Source of the DNA: Rhodobacterales bacterium UBA3077
Lineage (GTDB): Bacteria; Pseudomonadota; Alphaproteobacteria; Rhodobacterales; Rhodobacteraceae
DNA length: 12,877 bases
Direction of reading: 5' to 3'
Assembly (NCBI GenBank): GCA_002366685.1
Contig: DFBP01000070.1
Location: 1-12,877, forward strand
Every line of letters begins with the position of its first letter. Position 1 is the stretch's first letter. The notes beneath the pieces are model-generated. The model was not told the origin of the DNA, did no database searches, and was given only the letters and a program-made list of their open reading frames with translations. Below, in pieces: positions 1-6,858 of this stretch. A program made the position numbers and the translations under genes.

Positions 1-1
1 A

Positions 2-142
2 CGCTATCACGAGAGCCTGAACAACGTTACGCCGTCAGACGTCTACTTCGGGCGCGCTCAAGCCATTCTAAACAAACGGGAAAGGATCAAATACAAAACA
101 CTCGAGACTCGGCGCTTGCAACACCGCAAGTTCGCCGCATAA
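2..142 (+). CDS. IS3-family transposase, C-terminal end (partial)
   Basis: This is the last 46 codons of an ORF entering from the left edge, ending in TAA at 140-142. The protein begins RYHESLNNVTPSDVYFGRA and ends in a basic tail, ETRRLQHRKFAA. In the rve integrase core of IS3-family OrfB transposases, the C-terminus typically reads YHESL(N/G)N(V/L)TP.DVY.GR followed by a K/R-rich tail, which matches well. The protein would cut and join the ends of its own insertion sequence. The DDE catalytic residues lie outside the window, so activity cannot be judged. The terminal repeat lies about 50 bp downstream, as expected for an IS right end. Confidence 0.85.
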   Translation, partial: RYHESLNNVTPSDVYFGRAQAILNKRERIKYKTLETRRLQHRKFAA

Positions 143-190
143 TGAAACCAACCAGATGAGCCAGATACTCTCTTAGTTTAAATAGCCTCT

Positions 191-216
191 GGACCCAAAA
201 ACTCTGATGACGGACA
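191..216 (+). repeat. Right terminal inverted repeat of the IS3-family element (probable)
   Basis: After the transposase stop there are about 50 non-coding bases and then a segment ending in CTGATGACGGACA. Read inwards on the minus strand it starts TGTCCGTCATCAGAG. IS3-family ends normally begin 5'-TG and finish CA-3', so the element probably ends at 216. The matching left repeat and the 3-4 bp target duplication lie outside the window, so the exact boundary is inferred. Confidence 0.6.
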
Positions 217-237
217 GTCCGGTATTCCACAGCAAGC

Positions 238-375
238 ATGTCTATCGACAATATTGGGACAGTTGAACTGAACCTTAAGCGACTTGTTGGTGACTTTCCT
301 CGTCTTGTTGAACGCATCGCTGACATGATCAATTTCCTCGGCGAGGTTGTAATTGCGGGAGTTGAAAACCCATGA
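238..375 (+). CDS. Small hypothetical protein (45 aa) coupled to the excisionase gene
   Basis: This ORF of 45 codons runs from ATG 238 to TGA 373-375. The product starts MSIDNIGTVELNLKRLVGDF, looks amphipathic and leucine/valine-rich, and matches no family I recognise. Its stop overlaps the next start in an ATGA arrangement (372-375), typical of translational coupling. That is the main reason to accept it as a gene. The frame stays open upstream to about 211, just inside the IS end, so the product could be the tail of a longer protein cut by the insertion. No convincing Shine-Dalgarno precedes ATG 238, which fits truncation. Confidence 0.45.
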   Translation: MSIDNIGTVELNLKRLVGDFPRLVERIADMINFLGEVVIAGVENP

Positions 376-686
376 AGCATTTTGACCCTAAAAATATTGG
401 CACCATGCTTACCGTGAAAGAAGCGGCTGCGTTCATCCATCCTTTGGTCAGCCCAAATACCATCCGTGATGCGATTCATAATCGAGGCTTGAAGGCTGTG
501 AAGCTAGGTCGGCGCTACTTCATAAATATAAATGAAATTACGAGGTTTTTAGAATGCCAAGAGAACGCAAGCCAGCCAGACTATACCAACGAAAAGATGA
601 CAAAGCTTGGGTCATCCTCGATGGAGGAAAGCATCACCGGACTGGATATGGCGATGGCTGCCGTGAACAAGCTGAACAAGCGCTAA
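372..686 (+). CDS. Excisionase-like HTH DNA-binding protein
   Basis: The product has 104 residues. Residues about 12-62 form a MerR-like/HTH_17 (excisionase family) winged helix: LTVKEAAAFIHPLVSPNTIR, then a hairpin with VKLGRRYFI and a closing helix EITRFLECQ. Such proteins usually bind near att sites and direct the partner recombinase towards excision, or act as small repressors. A GGGAG at 357-361 could serve as ribosome site, and the start overlaps the preceding stop (ATGA). The C-terminal 43 residues have no recognised domain and are encoded in a second frame over the start of the integrase gene. The HTH assignment is strong. The excisionase role is inferred from position. Confidence 0.75.
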   Translation: MKHFDPKNIGTMLTVKEAAAFIHPLVSPNTIRDAIHNRGLKAVKLGRRYFININEITRFLECQENASQPDYTNEKMTKLGSSSMEESITGLDMAMAAVNKLNKR

Positions 687-1579
687 GCGAGTATTTGGTT
701 CGGAAGGCCATATCATACTCAGAGCCGACATCGCCAAGCCAGATTTCTATGGGTTTGATTTTGGCCCAGTATGTTGAGGGGAAGTCTGGGAAAGTCAGCG
801 ACCCAGAGCGCTTGAAATATGCGATTGCTGCCTTGGCTCCTTTCTGGGGCAACTTAACGGCAGACAAAGTTTCTGATATAACATGCAGAGATTACGAGAT
901 GGCGCGGGGCGTTGCGAGTAGCACTGTCCGCAGAGAGCTTGGTGTGCTGCAAACTGCAATCAACTATTCAATTAAACGCGGTGTTTTATCTCAGCAAATA
1001 AACGTAACGCTGCCATCACACGGCAAACCAAAAGAACGTTATCTGACACGTTCGGAGCTTGCCTCATTGTTGTGGCATTCACCTAAACATTTGCGGAGGT
1101 TTGTTCTTATTTCGATCTATACGGGACGCCGCAAAAGGGCTGTTCTGGATTTAAAATGGAAACCCAGTGCCAATGCTGGTTGGATCGATCTGAATCGGGG
1201 CATGATTCATTTTTTGGGGACTGAAGAGATTGAGAATTATAAGCGTAAAGGATCGATACTCATTCCCCCAAAGCTATTATTGCACCTGAAGATTTGGTGT
1301 GACCCAAAGCAGCCGAGTGTCATCACGTATAATGGCCGTTCAATCAAAGATGTGAAAAAGGCGTTTGCAATTGCTTGTGATAATGCAGGCATCGAGGGGG
1401 CGACACCGCATACTCTTAAACATACGGCGGTTACTCTTGGTTTCCAATCTGGACTGACAATGGCAGATGCCACAGATTATTTTGCGACCACGCAGGAAAC
1501 ACTTGAGCGCGTTTATAAGCAGCATTCACCGTTGCACAATAAAGCCGCCATGGGGCCAATGCAGCGGTTGGGTAAGTAA
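554..1579 (+). CDS. Tyrosine recombinase / phage-type integrase
   Basis: The product has 341 residues, the usual size for this family. The N-terminus (1-55) resembles the AP2-like arm-binding domain of proteobacterial integrases (RKPARLYQRKDDKAWVILDG). Residues 65-150 are the SAM-like core-binding domain and 160-335 the catalytic domain. Visible active-site positions are Arg193 in YTGRR, a β-hairpin lysine near 230-232, His286 in PHTLKH and the nucleophile Tyr321 in LERVYKQH. The second conserved arginine (HxxR) is Lys289 here. ATG 554 is preceded by GAGG at 541-545 with suitable spacing. It overlaps the excisionase ORF by 133 nt. It probably integrates the element, possibly at the nearby tRNA-Arg. 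Confidence 0.9.
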   Translation: MPRERKPARLYQRKDDKAWVILDGGKHHRTGYGDGCREQAEQALSEYLVRKAISYSEPTSPSQISMGLILAQYVEGKSGKVSDPERLKYAIAALAPFWGNLTADKVSDITCRDYEMARGVASSTVRRELGVLQTAINYSIKRGVLSQQINVTLPSHGKPKERYLTRSELASLLWHSPKHLRRFVLISIYTGRRKRAVLDLKWKPSANAGWIDLNRGMIHFLGTEEIENYKRKGSILIPPKLLLHLKIWCDPKQPSVITYNGRSIKDVKKAFAIACDNAGIEGATPHTLKHTAVTLGFQSGLTMADATDYFATTQETLERVYKQHSPLHNKAAMGPMQRLGK

Positions 1580-1812
1580 TTTCGCCGCCTTATCGTTTGA
1601 TGGAAAACTACCTACGCGGGCGTTATTATCTGCATGAAAGATGCGTCTCTCATTTCTAATAAGTCCAATTTGCACCAACAATTTTTGCGTATAATCAAAA
1701 CACGATCAAGAAATAACTGTCTAATAATTATCTTGCAACCAATTGATATTGCTAAAATAATATAACCGTCCTTTGGCTATTCGCACTGCAAAATCAAAAC
1801 CCAATTAAGAAA

Positions 1813-3309
1813 TCATGCCCATGAAGGAATATATCCAGCCCTCGGATGATCTGGGTCTGCAACCTTGATGAAATTTGCGTTTAGTGTCTGTTTAATAACG
1901 GCGGAAGCTTGGGCCGCATTACTTGGCTTTATGCCAAAACGTTCACAAAGAGTCGCGTTTTTCATCCGATCACCTGCAAGGAATTTCAATACTGCATGGA
2001 AATAGCAAGCGCGAATACGCTCATCTACTGTCATATTTGCAAACGTTCTAGGGCCGTAAAGAATTGCCTGCATGGATTGTTCACCAGCTTTAAATAATGG
2101 TGGGGGTAGCTGAAATAACTCGACCTGTGAAATCACTTTATCTAAGCCGCTACCTTGTTCTTCGCAAATTCCCATTCTCCGCATAAGTGAAGCTAACGCC
2201 TCATTCCGAGAACGTGGCGGCAAGTCAATCATACGGTCCAGTTGCATTAGAGGAATACCGGGATTAGTAATTTCAATTCGGTCGGAAAATAATTCGATTT
2301 GTGGCCCCATGCCAGTAATCGTCATGTCTTGATGGATCAAAGCATTTGCAACTAACTCCCTGATTGCCAGTTCAGGGAATAGAGGTTGTGATTGTCTTAG
2401 TGCCTGCCCAATATGTTCATTCTCAGGAAGTAGACCATTTATGAAATCAATCAGTCCCTCGAAACCTGCAGCATACCCTTTAACTCCGTCATGCCGCTTG
2501 GTTACCGTAGCGGTTTTATCTCTTCCATCATAGGCAATGAATCTTACTGCTTTGCGTTCAATTGCGGGTCCAAATTGCGATAATTTTTGAGCAAATAGAA
2601 TTGCTCCCAAATTGGTAATATTCCACTTTCCACCAACATCTTTAGTGATGAGTTGATCGGCAGACATAAATTCTAAAATGCCGTCACGATTGTCGGGCAA
2701 AGGATGATTGATCAGGCGAAAATACGCTGCATAATCGAGAACCTCTAGAACATGGTCACTTGTAACATACTGATCCGCAACCCCGTTCTCCCATGTATAT
2801 GGGCGCATTTGCTCTATAAGTTGTTGATACCTTTCAGGGTAATCAGACAATTTCGGAGTCGCACTACCAATTCGGATGTAAGCAGTTCCAGAAAATGTTA
2901 CTGGGGCAGATGTCGCTGCTGGGATTTCTAGCAATACCACTCGACCATCTGGGTGATTTACCGTTCGAAAATTGAATGGAACACTTGGCTGCAATTGGTT
3001 TGCCAGCCAAAGGTCAAACACCTGTGCTCCCACTGTTTTTGCATTTGGGTCAAAAGTTGTCCCTACAACATCATGTGTGCCGTCTTCCACGCCCCAAATG
3101 ACATATCCTTGGTTTTCACCATCCACACGCGCAGCATTCGAAATAGCCGAACATAGCTTCCCGATCATTTCGTGCGCGTCATTATTACGTTTGAACTCTA
3201 CGCATGACGTCTCTGCTGGAAGATTTCTAATATGGTCAACTAGGTCAATATCACGTTGTGCGGTCATGGCTTGCAATCGATTGTAGAATTTTAAAAAATC
3301 ATCACACAT
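1813..3309 (-). CDS. AlbA_2/Schlafen-type ATP-binding protein with C-terminal winged helix
   Basis: The product has 498 residues. Residues about 30-160 match the Schlafen AlbA_2 domain (ETSCVEFKRNN, GYVIWGVEDG, AYIRIGSATPKL). Residues about 310-400 match an HATPase_c_4-type helicase-related region (RELVANALIHQDM, NPG, SRNEAL, EEQGSGLDK). Residues about 433-495 look like a winged HTH. Proteins with this layout are annotated as putative transcriptional regulators or ATP-dependent helicase-related proteins. They are frequent on islands and occur in defence contexts, but the function here is unproven. It is convergent to the integrase gene and points away from the tRNA border, consistent with cargo. 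The start is uncertain: ATG 3309 and ATG 3267 (residue 15) both lack a clear Shine-Dalgarno. Confidence 0.85.
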   Translation of the reverse strand: MCDDFLKFYNRLQAMTAQRDIDLVDHIRNLPAETSCVEFKRNNDAHEMIGKLCSAISNAARVDGENQGYVIWGVEDGTHDVVGTTFDPNAKTVGAQVFDLWLANQLQPSVPFNFRTVNHPDGRVVLLEIPAATSAPVTFSGTAYIRIGSATPKLSDYPERYQQLIEQMRPYTWENGVADQYVTSDHVLEVLDYAAYFRLINHPLPDNRDGILEFMSADQLITKDVGGKWNITNLGAILFAQKLSQFGPAIERKAVRFIAYDGRDKTATVTKRHDGVKGYAAGFEGLIDFINGLLPENEHIGQALRQSQPLFPELAIRELVANALIHQDMTITGMGPQIELFSDRIEITNPGIPLMQLDRMIDLPPRSRNEALASLMRRMGICEEQGSGLDKVISQVELFQLPPPLFKAGEQSMQAILYGPRTFANMTVDERIRACYFHAVLKFLAGDRMKNATLCERFGIKPSNAAQASAVIKQTLNANFIKVADPDHPRAGYIPSWA

Positions 3310-3729
3310 TATGTGCAGCTAATAAAGGTCATATCCTTTTGTGCGCAATACCACCAGTTCTACAATTGCATCAACGTCTCTGAATAAAGGTGAAACTGGA
3401 CTATTCAAAGTAAATGTTGCTCTCAACAGTCAATTGCATTTCTGTAAATCGGGTATAATCAGATATGAAAACGGATATTTGGAACTGAATTCGAGTTAGC
3501 GAGCCGAGCACAACCTTGCCCCAAAGCATATTAAAACTGGTCACTGATATTTGTGAGTAGATTGAATCACGGAAAAGCACGGGCTACGTGGTATTTGAAG
3601 GTATGATTTTGGACAAAACTGGCTTCAAAATCCCACTTAAAAGGGTGAAAAACACCATGAAACGTTGCGGGTATCGTTGCGGAAATGAAGGAGGAAGGAA
3701 TACTAAATCTGTTAAGTCATTGATTTTAT
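3310..3729. other. Intergenic stretch between the AlbA_2 gene and tRNA-Arg
   Basis: There are 420 bases here without a credible gene. An apparent frame on the plus strand runs through the tRNA antisense and is artefactual. A 42-codon minus-strand frame (3401-3529) has no ribosome site. The stretch is AT-rich in its left part. The only structured element I see is a direct repeat of CGTTGCGG close to the tRNA 3' end. If the island is inserted at the tRNA, this stretch would hold the att arm region and the promoter of the AlbA_2 gene. Confidence 0.5.
3663..3682. repeat. Direct repeat CGTTGCGG x2, spacing 12 bp
   Basis: CGTTGCGG at 3663-3670 recurs exactly at 3675-3682 with GTAT between, giving a 12-bp period. 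It lies about 50-65 bp from the tRNA 3' end, where recombinase arm or accessory sites of an att region would be expected. The role is inferred. I saw no further copies near the integrase gene. Confidence 0.5.
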
Positions 3730-3806
<77 letters not shown>

Positions 3807-3816
3807 CTAGAGGCGG

Positions 3817-3845
3817 GGTATACGTCAGTGAAAAGCCGAGTGCAA
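3817..3845 (-). promoter_or_regulatory. σ70-type promoter of tRNA-Arg
   Basis: On the minus strand, TTGCAC (3845-3840) is followed after exactly 17 bp by TATACC (3822-3817). The tRNA 5' end lies 11 nt after the -10 element, giving a very short leader as is normal for tRNA genes. The -35 matches the TTGACA consensus at four of six positions. Confidence 0.7.
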
Positions 3846-3919
3846 TCGGGATATTGTGTTGTAGTTGATGGCAAACTCTGGTCTTTTGCCGCCGGATTAA
3901 GATTTCAGGCGAGGGTAGC

Positions 3920-4897
3920 GTGGTTAACGTTTTAGGCATCGTTCAAGGCGGGCGGCTTCAATACGAGGCATTGCTGTTTATGGCCTCGTTTCGGAAGTAT
4001 CACGGTGAAGAAAAATTCAAGGTTTATCTGGCGGAACCGCAGCCGGGCGGCCTCTGGGATTTTGACCCTCGGGTGCAGGATGAAGCGACGCGGGCGATGC
4101 TGGTGGATTTAGGGGCCGAAATTGTGCCGCTGCATTCTAAGGTATTTGGATCGAACTATCCGCAGGGTAACAAAATCGAGGCCTTGGCATTATTGCCCGA
4201 GGGCGAGCCGTTCATATTCTTTGACACAGACACGCTATTTACGGGGGCGCTGGATGCTGTGCCATTCGATTTCGACGTGCCGAGTGCGTCTTCGCGGTGT
4301 AGCGGCACTTGGCCAGTACCTGATCTTTACGGACCGGGATATGCGGATATTTGGCAGTCACTTTACGACAAGTTCGGGTTGGATTTTGAGTCGTCTTTGG
4401 ACTTGGATCAGCCTGACGAATACTGGCAACGGTACCTCTATTTCAATGCCGGGTTTTTCTATTACAGATGTCCCAAAGCGTTTGGCGAGATGTTTATGAG
4501 CTTTGCCAAAGAAATTCGGGATAATCCGCCAGCCAAACTGGATGGGCAGGAGATGTATCCTTGGCTTGACCAGATTGCGTTACCTTTGGTGGTTCATGCG
4601 CTGGGAGGGAAGAAGGGGACGGAGGCGGCGCGTGCACTCGATGGCGGGGTGACCTGTCACTACAGGGTGCTGTCGCTGCTTTACGCGCGGGAGCCGCAGT
4701 CGGTGATTGATGTGTTGGAAGAGGTTTGCGCGCCGAACAAATTGAAGAAGCTGCTGAAGGGATCGGATGCGTTCAAACGTATCGTCTACCAAGGGCGCGG
4801 GCATAAATTGCGGGCGATAATTACGCCTGACGATTTGGCGAAGCCCGAGGAAAAGCTGCGCAAGAAAATCAAGAACCGCGGGTTTTGGATGCGCTAG
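3920..4897 (+). CDS. GT-A-like putative glycosyltransferase (conserved hypothetical)
   Basis: The product has 325 residues and starts at GTG 3920, with GAGGG at 3911-3915 as ribosome site. The N-terminus VNVLGIVQGGRLQYEALLF suggests a first Rossmann-like strand. FIFFDTDTLF (98-107) contains a DxD motif (Asp102-Thr-Asp104), the usual metal and nucleotide-sugar site of GT-A enzymes. YFNAGFFYY (174-182) and WLDQIALPL (215-223) resemble the acceptor-side NxG and DQ elements of such enzymes. There is no signal peptide or membrane segment, so it should be cytoplasmic. The lysine-rich C-terminus (310-325) could touch membrane lipid. Donor and acceptor cannot be told. It is a lone gene between the tRNA and rpsU, and the glycosyltransferase call rests on motifs only. 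Confidence 0.7.
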   Translation: MVNVLGIVQGGRLQYEALLFMASFRKYHGEEKFKVYLAEPQPGGLWDFDPRVQDEATRAMLVDLGAEIVPLHSKVFGSNYPQGNKIEALALLPEGEPFIFFDTDTLFTGALDAVPFDFDVPSASSRCSGTWPVPDLYGPGYADIWQSLYDKFGLDFESSLDLDQPDEYWQRYLYFNAGFFYYRCPKAFGEMFMSFAKEIRDNPPAKLDGQEMYPWLDQIALPLVVHALGGKKGTEAARALDGGVTCHYRVLSLLYAREPQSVIDVLEEVCAPNKLKKLLKGSDAFKRIVYQGRGHKLRAIITPDDLAKPEEKLRKKIKNRGFWMR

Positions 4898-4900
4898 AAA

Positions 4901-4934
4901 CGACAAACCCCCACACTTGCATGCGGGGGTCGTC
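4901..4934 (-). terminator. Hairpin terminator between rpsU and the GT-like gene
   Basis: ACCCCC (4907-4912) pairs with GGGGGT (4925-4930), with further GAC/GTC pairing outside. On the minus strand the stem is followed by TTTGTCGTTT, a T-rich run, so it best terminates rpsU. On the plus strand the following bases are not T-rich, but the stem could still help end the convergent GT-like transcript. Confidence 0.6.
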
Positions 4935-4966
4935 AAATTCGGGCCTGGGCCCAACTCAGTTCAGCC

Positions 4967-5173
4967 TTACAGCATGCCTTCGCGTTGCAATTTCTTGCGC
5001 GCCAACTTGCGTTGACGACGGATCGCTTCAGCTTTCTCGCGTGCTTTACGGACGGACGGTTTTTCGAAATGTTGCTTAAGCTTCATTTCACGGAAAACAC
5101 CTTCGCGCTGAAGTTTTTTCTTCAGGGCACGGAGCGCCTGTTCGACGTTATTATCACGAACTGATACCTGCAT
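4967..5173 (-). CDS. rpsU: Small ribosomal subunit protein bS21
   Basis: The product has 68 residues and is highly basic: MQVSVRDNNVEQALRALKKK, then FREMKLKQHFEKPSVRK and a Lys/Arg-rich C-terminal helix. This is the full bS21 pattern. bS21 binds the 30S platform near the anti-Shine-Dalgarno end of 16S rRNA and helps translation initiation. The start is fixed by a very strong ribosome site, AAGGTGGTG (5189-5181), upstream of ATG 5173. That site is folded into a perfect hairpin (see the leader entry). The gene is divergent from coq9 and has its own promoter and terminator, so it looks monocistronic. Confidence 0.97.
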   Translation of the reverse strand: MQVSVRDNNVEQALRALKKKLQREGVFREMKLKQHFEKPSVRKAREKAEAIRRQRKLARKKLQREGML

Positions 5174-5186
5174 GTGGTTACACCAC
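5174..5186 (-). promoter_or_regulatory. rpsU leader hairpin covering the Shine-Dalgarno
   Basis: On the minus strand GTGGT-gta-ACCAC is a perfect 5-bp stem with a 3-nt loop ending one base before the rpsU ATG. Its 5' arm contains most of the Shine-Dalgarno AAGGTGGTG. Formation of the stem would hide the ribosome site. Whether it regulates is inference, since a 5-bp stem is easily opened by ribosomes. Confidence 0.5.
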
Positions 5187-5201
5187 CTTTCTAGGTTAGA
5201 T

Positions 5202-5231
5202 TTGCAGAATTGCAGGAACGCGCTCTATAGC
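5202..5231 (+). promoter_or_regulatory. Possible promoter of the coq9 operon
   Basis: On the plus strand, TTGCAG (5202-5207) and TATAGC (5226-5231) are separated by 18 bp. The -10 shares the bases TATA with the -10 of the opposite rpsU promoter. The match is moderate and no start site is known. Confidence 0.4.
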
Positions 5232-5252
5232 AACCCGCGAACAATCTGTCTA
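5224..5252 (-). promoter_or_regulatory. σ70-type promoter of rpsU
   Basis: On the minus strand, TAGACA (5252-5247) lies 17 bp upstream of TATAGA (5229-5224). The -35 matches consensus at five of six positions. Transcription would start near 5217, giving a leader of about 44 nt with the hairpin next to the start codon. Confidence 0.6.
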
Positions 5253-5278
5253 CAGTGTGCACGAATAGCGAGGCCCAG

Positions 5279-5986
5279 ATGACCAAATCAGAGAAAACCG
5301 AAGCAGACCATATCGCGTTAACCCGCTCCAAGGTGCTGGAATCCGCCATGCCTCATGTTGTTTTTGACGGCTGGAGTGCAGAAACACTGGCAGCAGCGAT
5401 TGCCGATTCAGGAGTCGACGAGGGTTTGGCAGCACTTGCCTTCCCGCGTGGAGCCGTCGATTTGGCGCTGGCCTTTCACTACGACGGTGACCGCCGTTTG
5501 ACGGAGGCGATGGTAGCGGCTGACATGAGCAGCCTGCGATATAGCGAGAAAATAGCGCAGGGCGTGCGGATGAGGCTGCAACTGGCCGAGGAACATCGCG
5601 AGGCCGTCCGGCGTGGCAGTGCGCTGTTTGCTTTGCCAACCCATGCGGCGGATGGGGCTAAAGCGATCTGGAATACAGCGGATACGATCTGGAACGCGCT
5701 TGGTGATACCAGCTGCGATGTGAACTGGTATACGAAACGCACGAGTTTGTCGGCGGTGTATTCTTCGGCGGTTCTGTTCTGGCTGGGCGACGAAAGTGGT
5801 GGAGAAGCGACGGATGAGTTTATTGATCGCCGGATTGCCAATGTTATGCAATTCGAAAAGTTCAAGGCGACAATGCGCGGGAATGCGCTGGTGAAGGCCT
5901 TCATGGCGGGACCCGGCAAGGTTTTGGATAAAGTTACAGCACCGGGCGAGGCTCCTCAGGACCTTCCGGGCTCGATAAGGAAATAG
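5279..5986 (+). CDS. coq9: COQ9-family ubiquinone biosynthesis protein
   Basis: The product has 235 residues from ATG 5279, chosen because GCGAGG (5268-5273) sits just upstream. The in-frame GTG at 5255 would add eight poorly supported residues. Family hallmarks are FPRGAVDLA (55-63) and SCDVNWYTKRTSLSAVYSSA followed by VLFWLGD (145-171). COQ9 is a TetR-fold lipid-binding protein that in mitochondria presents ubiquinone intermediates to the hydroxylase COQ7. Bacterial homologues are thought to act similarly at the inner membrane. The first 30 residues resemble the TetR-like helical start. It is followed at 3 nt by the aminotransferase gene, so it is the first gene of an operon. Metabolic linkage to its neighbours is not obvious beyond the quinone oxidoreductase. 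Confidence 0.9.
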   Translation: MTKSEKTEADHIALTRSKVLESAMPHVVFDGWSAETLAAAIADSGVDEGLAALAFPRGAVDLALAFHYDGDRRLTEAMVAADMSSLRYSEKIAQGVRMRLQLAEEHREAVRRGSALFALPTHAADGAKAIWNTADTIWNALGDTSCDVNWYTKRTSLSAVYSSAVLFWLGDESGGEATDEFIDRRIANVMQFEKFKATMRGNALVKAFMAGPGKVLDKVTAPGEAPQDLPGSIRK

Positions 5987-5989
5987 ACG

Positions 5990-6847
5990 ATGGCACTTGG
6001 TGGAAGAATTTTGACGTGGTTCAACGGCGAATGGGCCGAAGGTAACACGATGATAATGGGCGCGGCGGATCACGCTTCATGGTTGGGTTCGGCGGTGTTC
6101 GATGGTGCGCGTGCCTTTGAGGGCGTCATGCCTGACCTTGACCTACATTCCCAACGGATTGTGCGTTCGGCGAAATCTATGGGCTACGATGCACCAGTAG
6201 ATGGCGATACGATCGAGGCTTTGATCCGCGAGGGTGTCGCCAAATTTCCCGCCGATGCAGAACTATATTTGCGGCCGATGATGTGGTCGGTTGAGGGCGA
6301 TGAAACGCTGCTTGGACCGGACCCCACGTCCGGCGCGTTCGCAATTTGCATCGAAGAATTGCCCATGCCGAAAGCTGGCGAGTTTTCGTTGACGGTTTCT
6401 CCTTACCGCCGACCACGTCAGGACATGGCGCTGACCGAGGCGAAGGCAGCTTGCCTTTATCCAAACAATGGCCGTATCGCACAGGAGGCACGTAGTCGAG
6501 GTTTCCATACCGCCCTTTCGATGGATATCGACGATAACGTCGCCGAAACATCTTCGACCAACGTGTTTATGGTGCGTGACGGCGAAGTGTTTACCCCTGC
6601 GCCAAACGGCACATTCCTGAACGGAATTACGCGCCAGCGGATGATGGCGTTGCTGAAAGACGACGGTTTTAAGGTAACAGAAACCAGCCTGACGGTTGCA
6701 GATTTTACCGATGCGAGCGAGATTTTCCTGACCGGAAATGCCTCCAAAATAACGCCGGTCACGCGCTTTGAAGATCGGCAGATGCCGTCGACGCAGATCG
6801 GGACCAAGGCCCGTTCACTGTACTGGGACTATGCACACTCTCGTTAA
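5990..6847 (+). CDS. Class IV PLP aminotransferase, branched-chain amino acid type
   Basis: The product has 285 residues, normal for fold-type IV transaminases. The PLP-binding lysine is Lys152 (TEAKAACLYPNN). The class signature ETSSTNVF is at 187-194, and FLTGNASKITPV (246-257) forms the phosphate-binding loop region. The expected reaction is reversible transfer of the amino group between branched-chain amino acids and 2-oxoglutarate, the last step of Val/Leu/Ile synthesis. D-amino acid or other class IV activities cannot be excluded from motifs. AAGGA about 10 nt upstream sets ATG 5990, 3 nt after the coq9 stop, and 11 nt separate it from the next gene, so co-transcription is very likely. 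Confidence 0.88.
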   Translation: MALGGRILTWFNGEWAEGNTMIMGAADHASWLGSAVFDGARAFEGVMPDLDLHSQRIVRSAKSMGYDAPVDGDTIEALIREGVAKFPADAELYLRPMMWSVEGDETLLGPDPTSGAFAICIEELPMPKAGEFSLTVSPYRRPRQDMALTEAKAACLYPNNGRIAQEARSRGFHTALSMDIDDNVAETSSTNVFMVRDGEVFTPAPNGTFLNGITRQRMMALLKDDGFKVTETSLTVADFTDASEIFLTGNASKITPVTRFEDRQMPSTQIGTKARSLYWDYAHSR

Positions 6848-6858
6848 GGATATCGAAT

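Larger units (their letters stand above)
1..216 (+). mobile_element. IS3-family insertion sequence, right end
   Basis: This combines the partial transposase ORF with the terminal repeat downstream. Only the right end of the element is in the window. It abuts the 5' side of a small ORF whose reading frame stays open from the IS junction (217) to its ATG at 238, so the insertion may have cut into a gene or promoter of the neighbouring integration module. Confidence 0.7.

Noticed and set aside
1671..1678. TGCACCAA after the integrase gene, matching the end of the tRNA (TGCACCAA) as a possible att site
   Set aside because: It is only 8 bp and in inverted orientation relative to the tRNA, so it cannot be a direct att repeat. 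Likely chance.
3401..3529. 42-codon minus-strand ORF between the AlbA_2 gene and the tRNA
   Set aside because: No ribosome site, no recognisable features, and length is within chance for AT-rich DNA.
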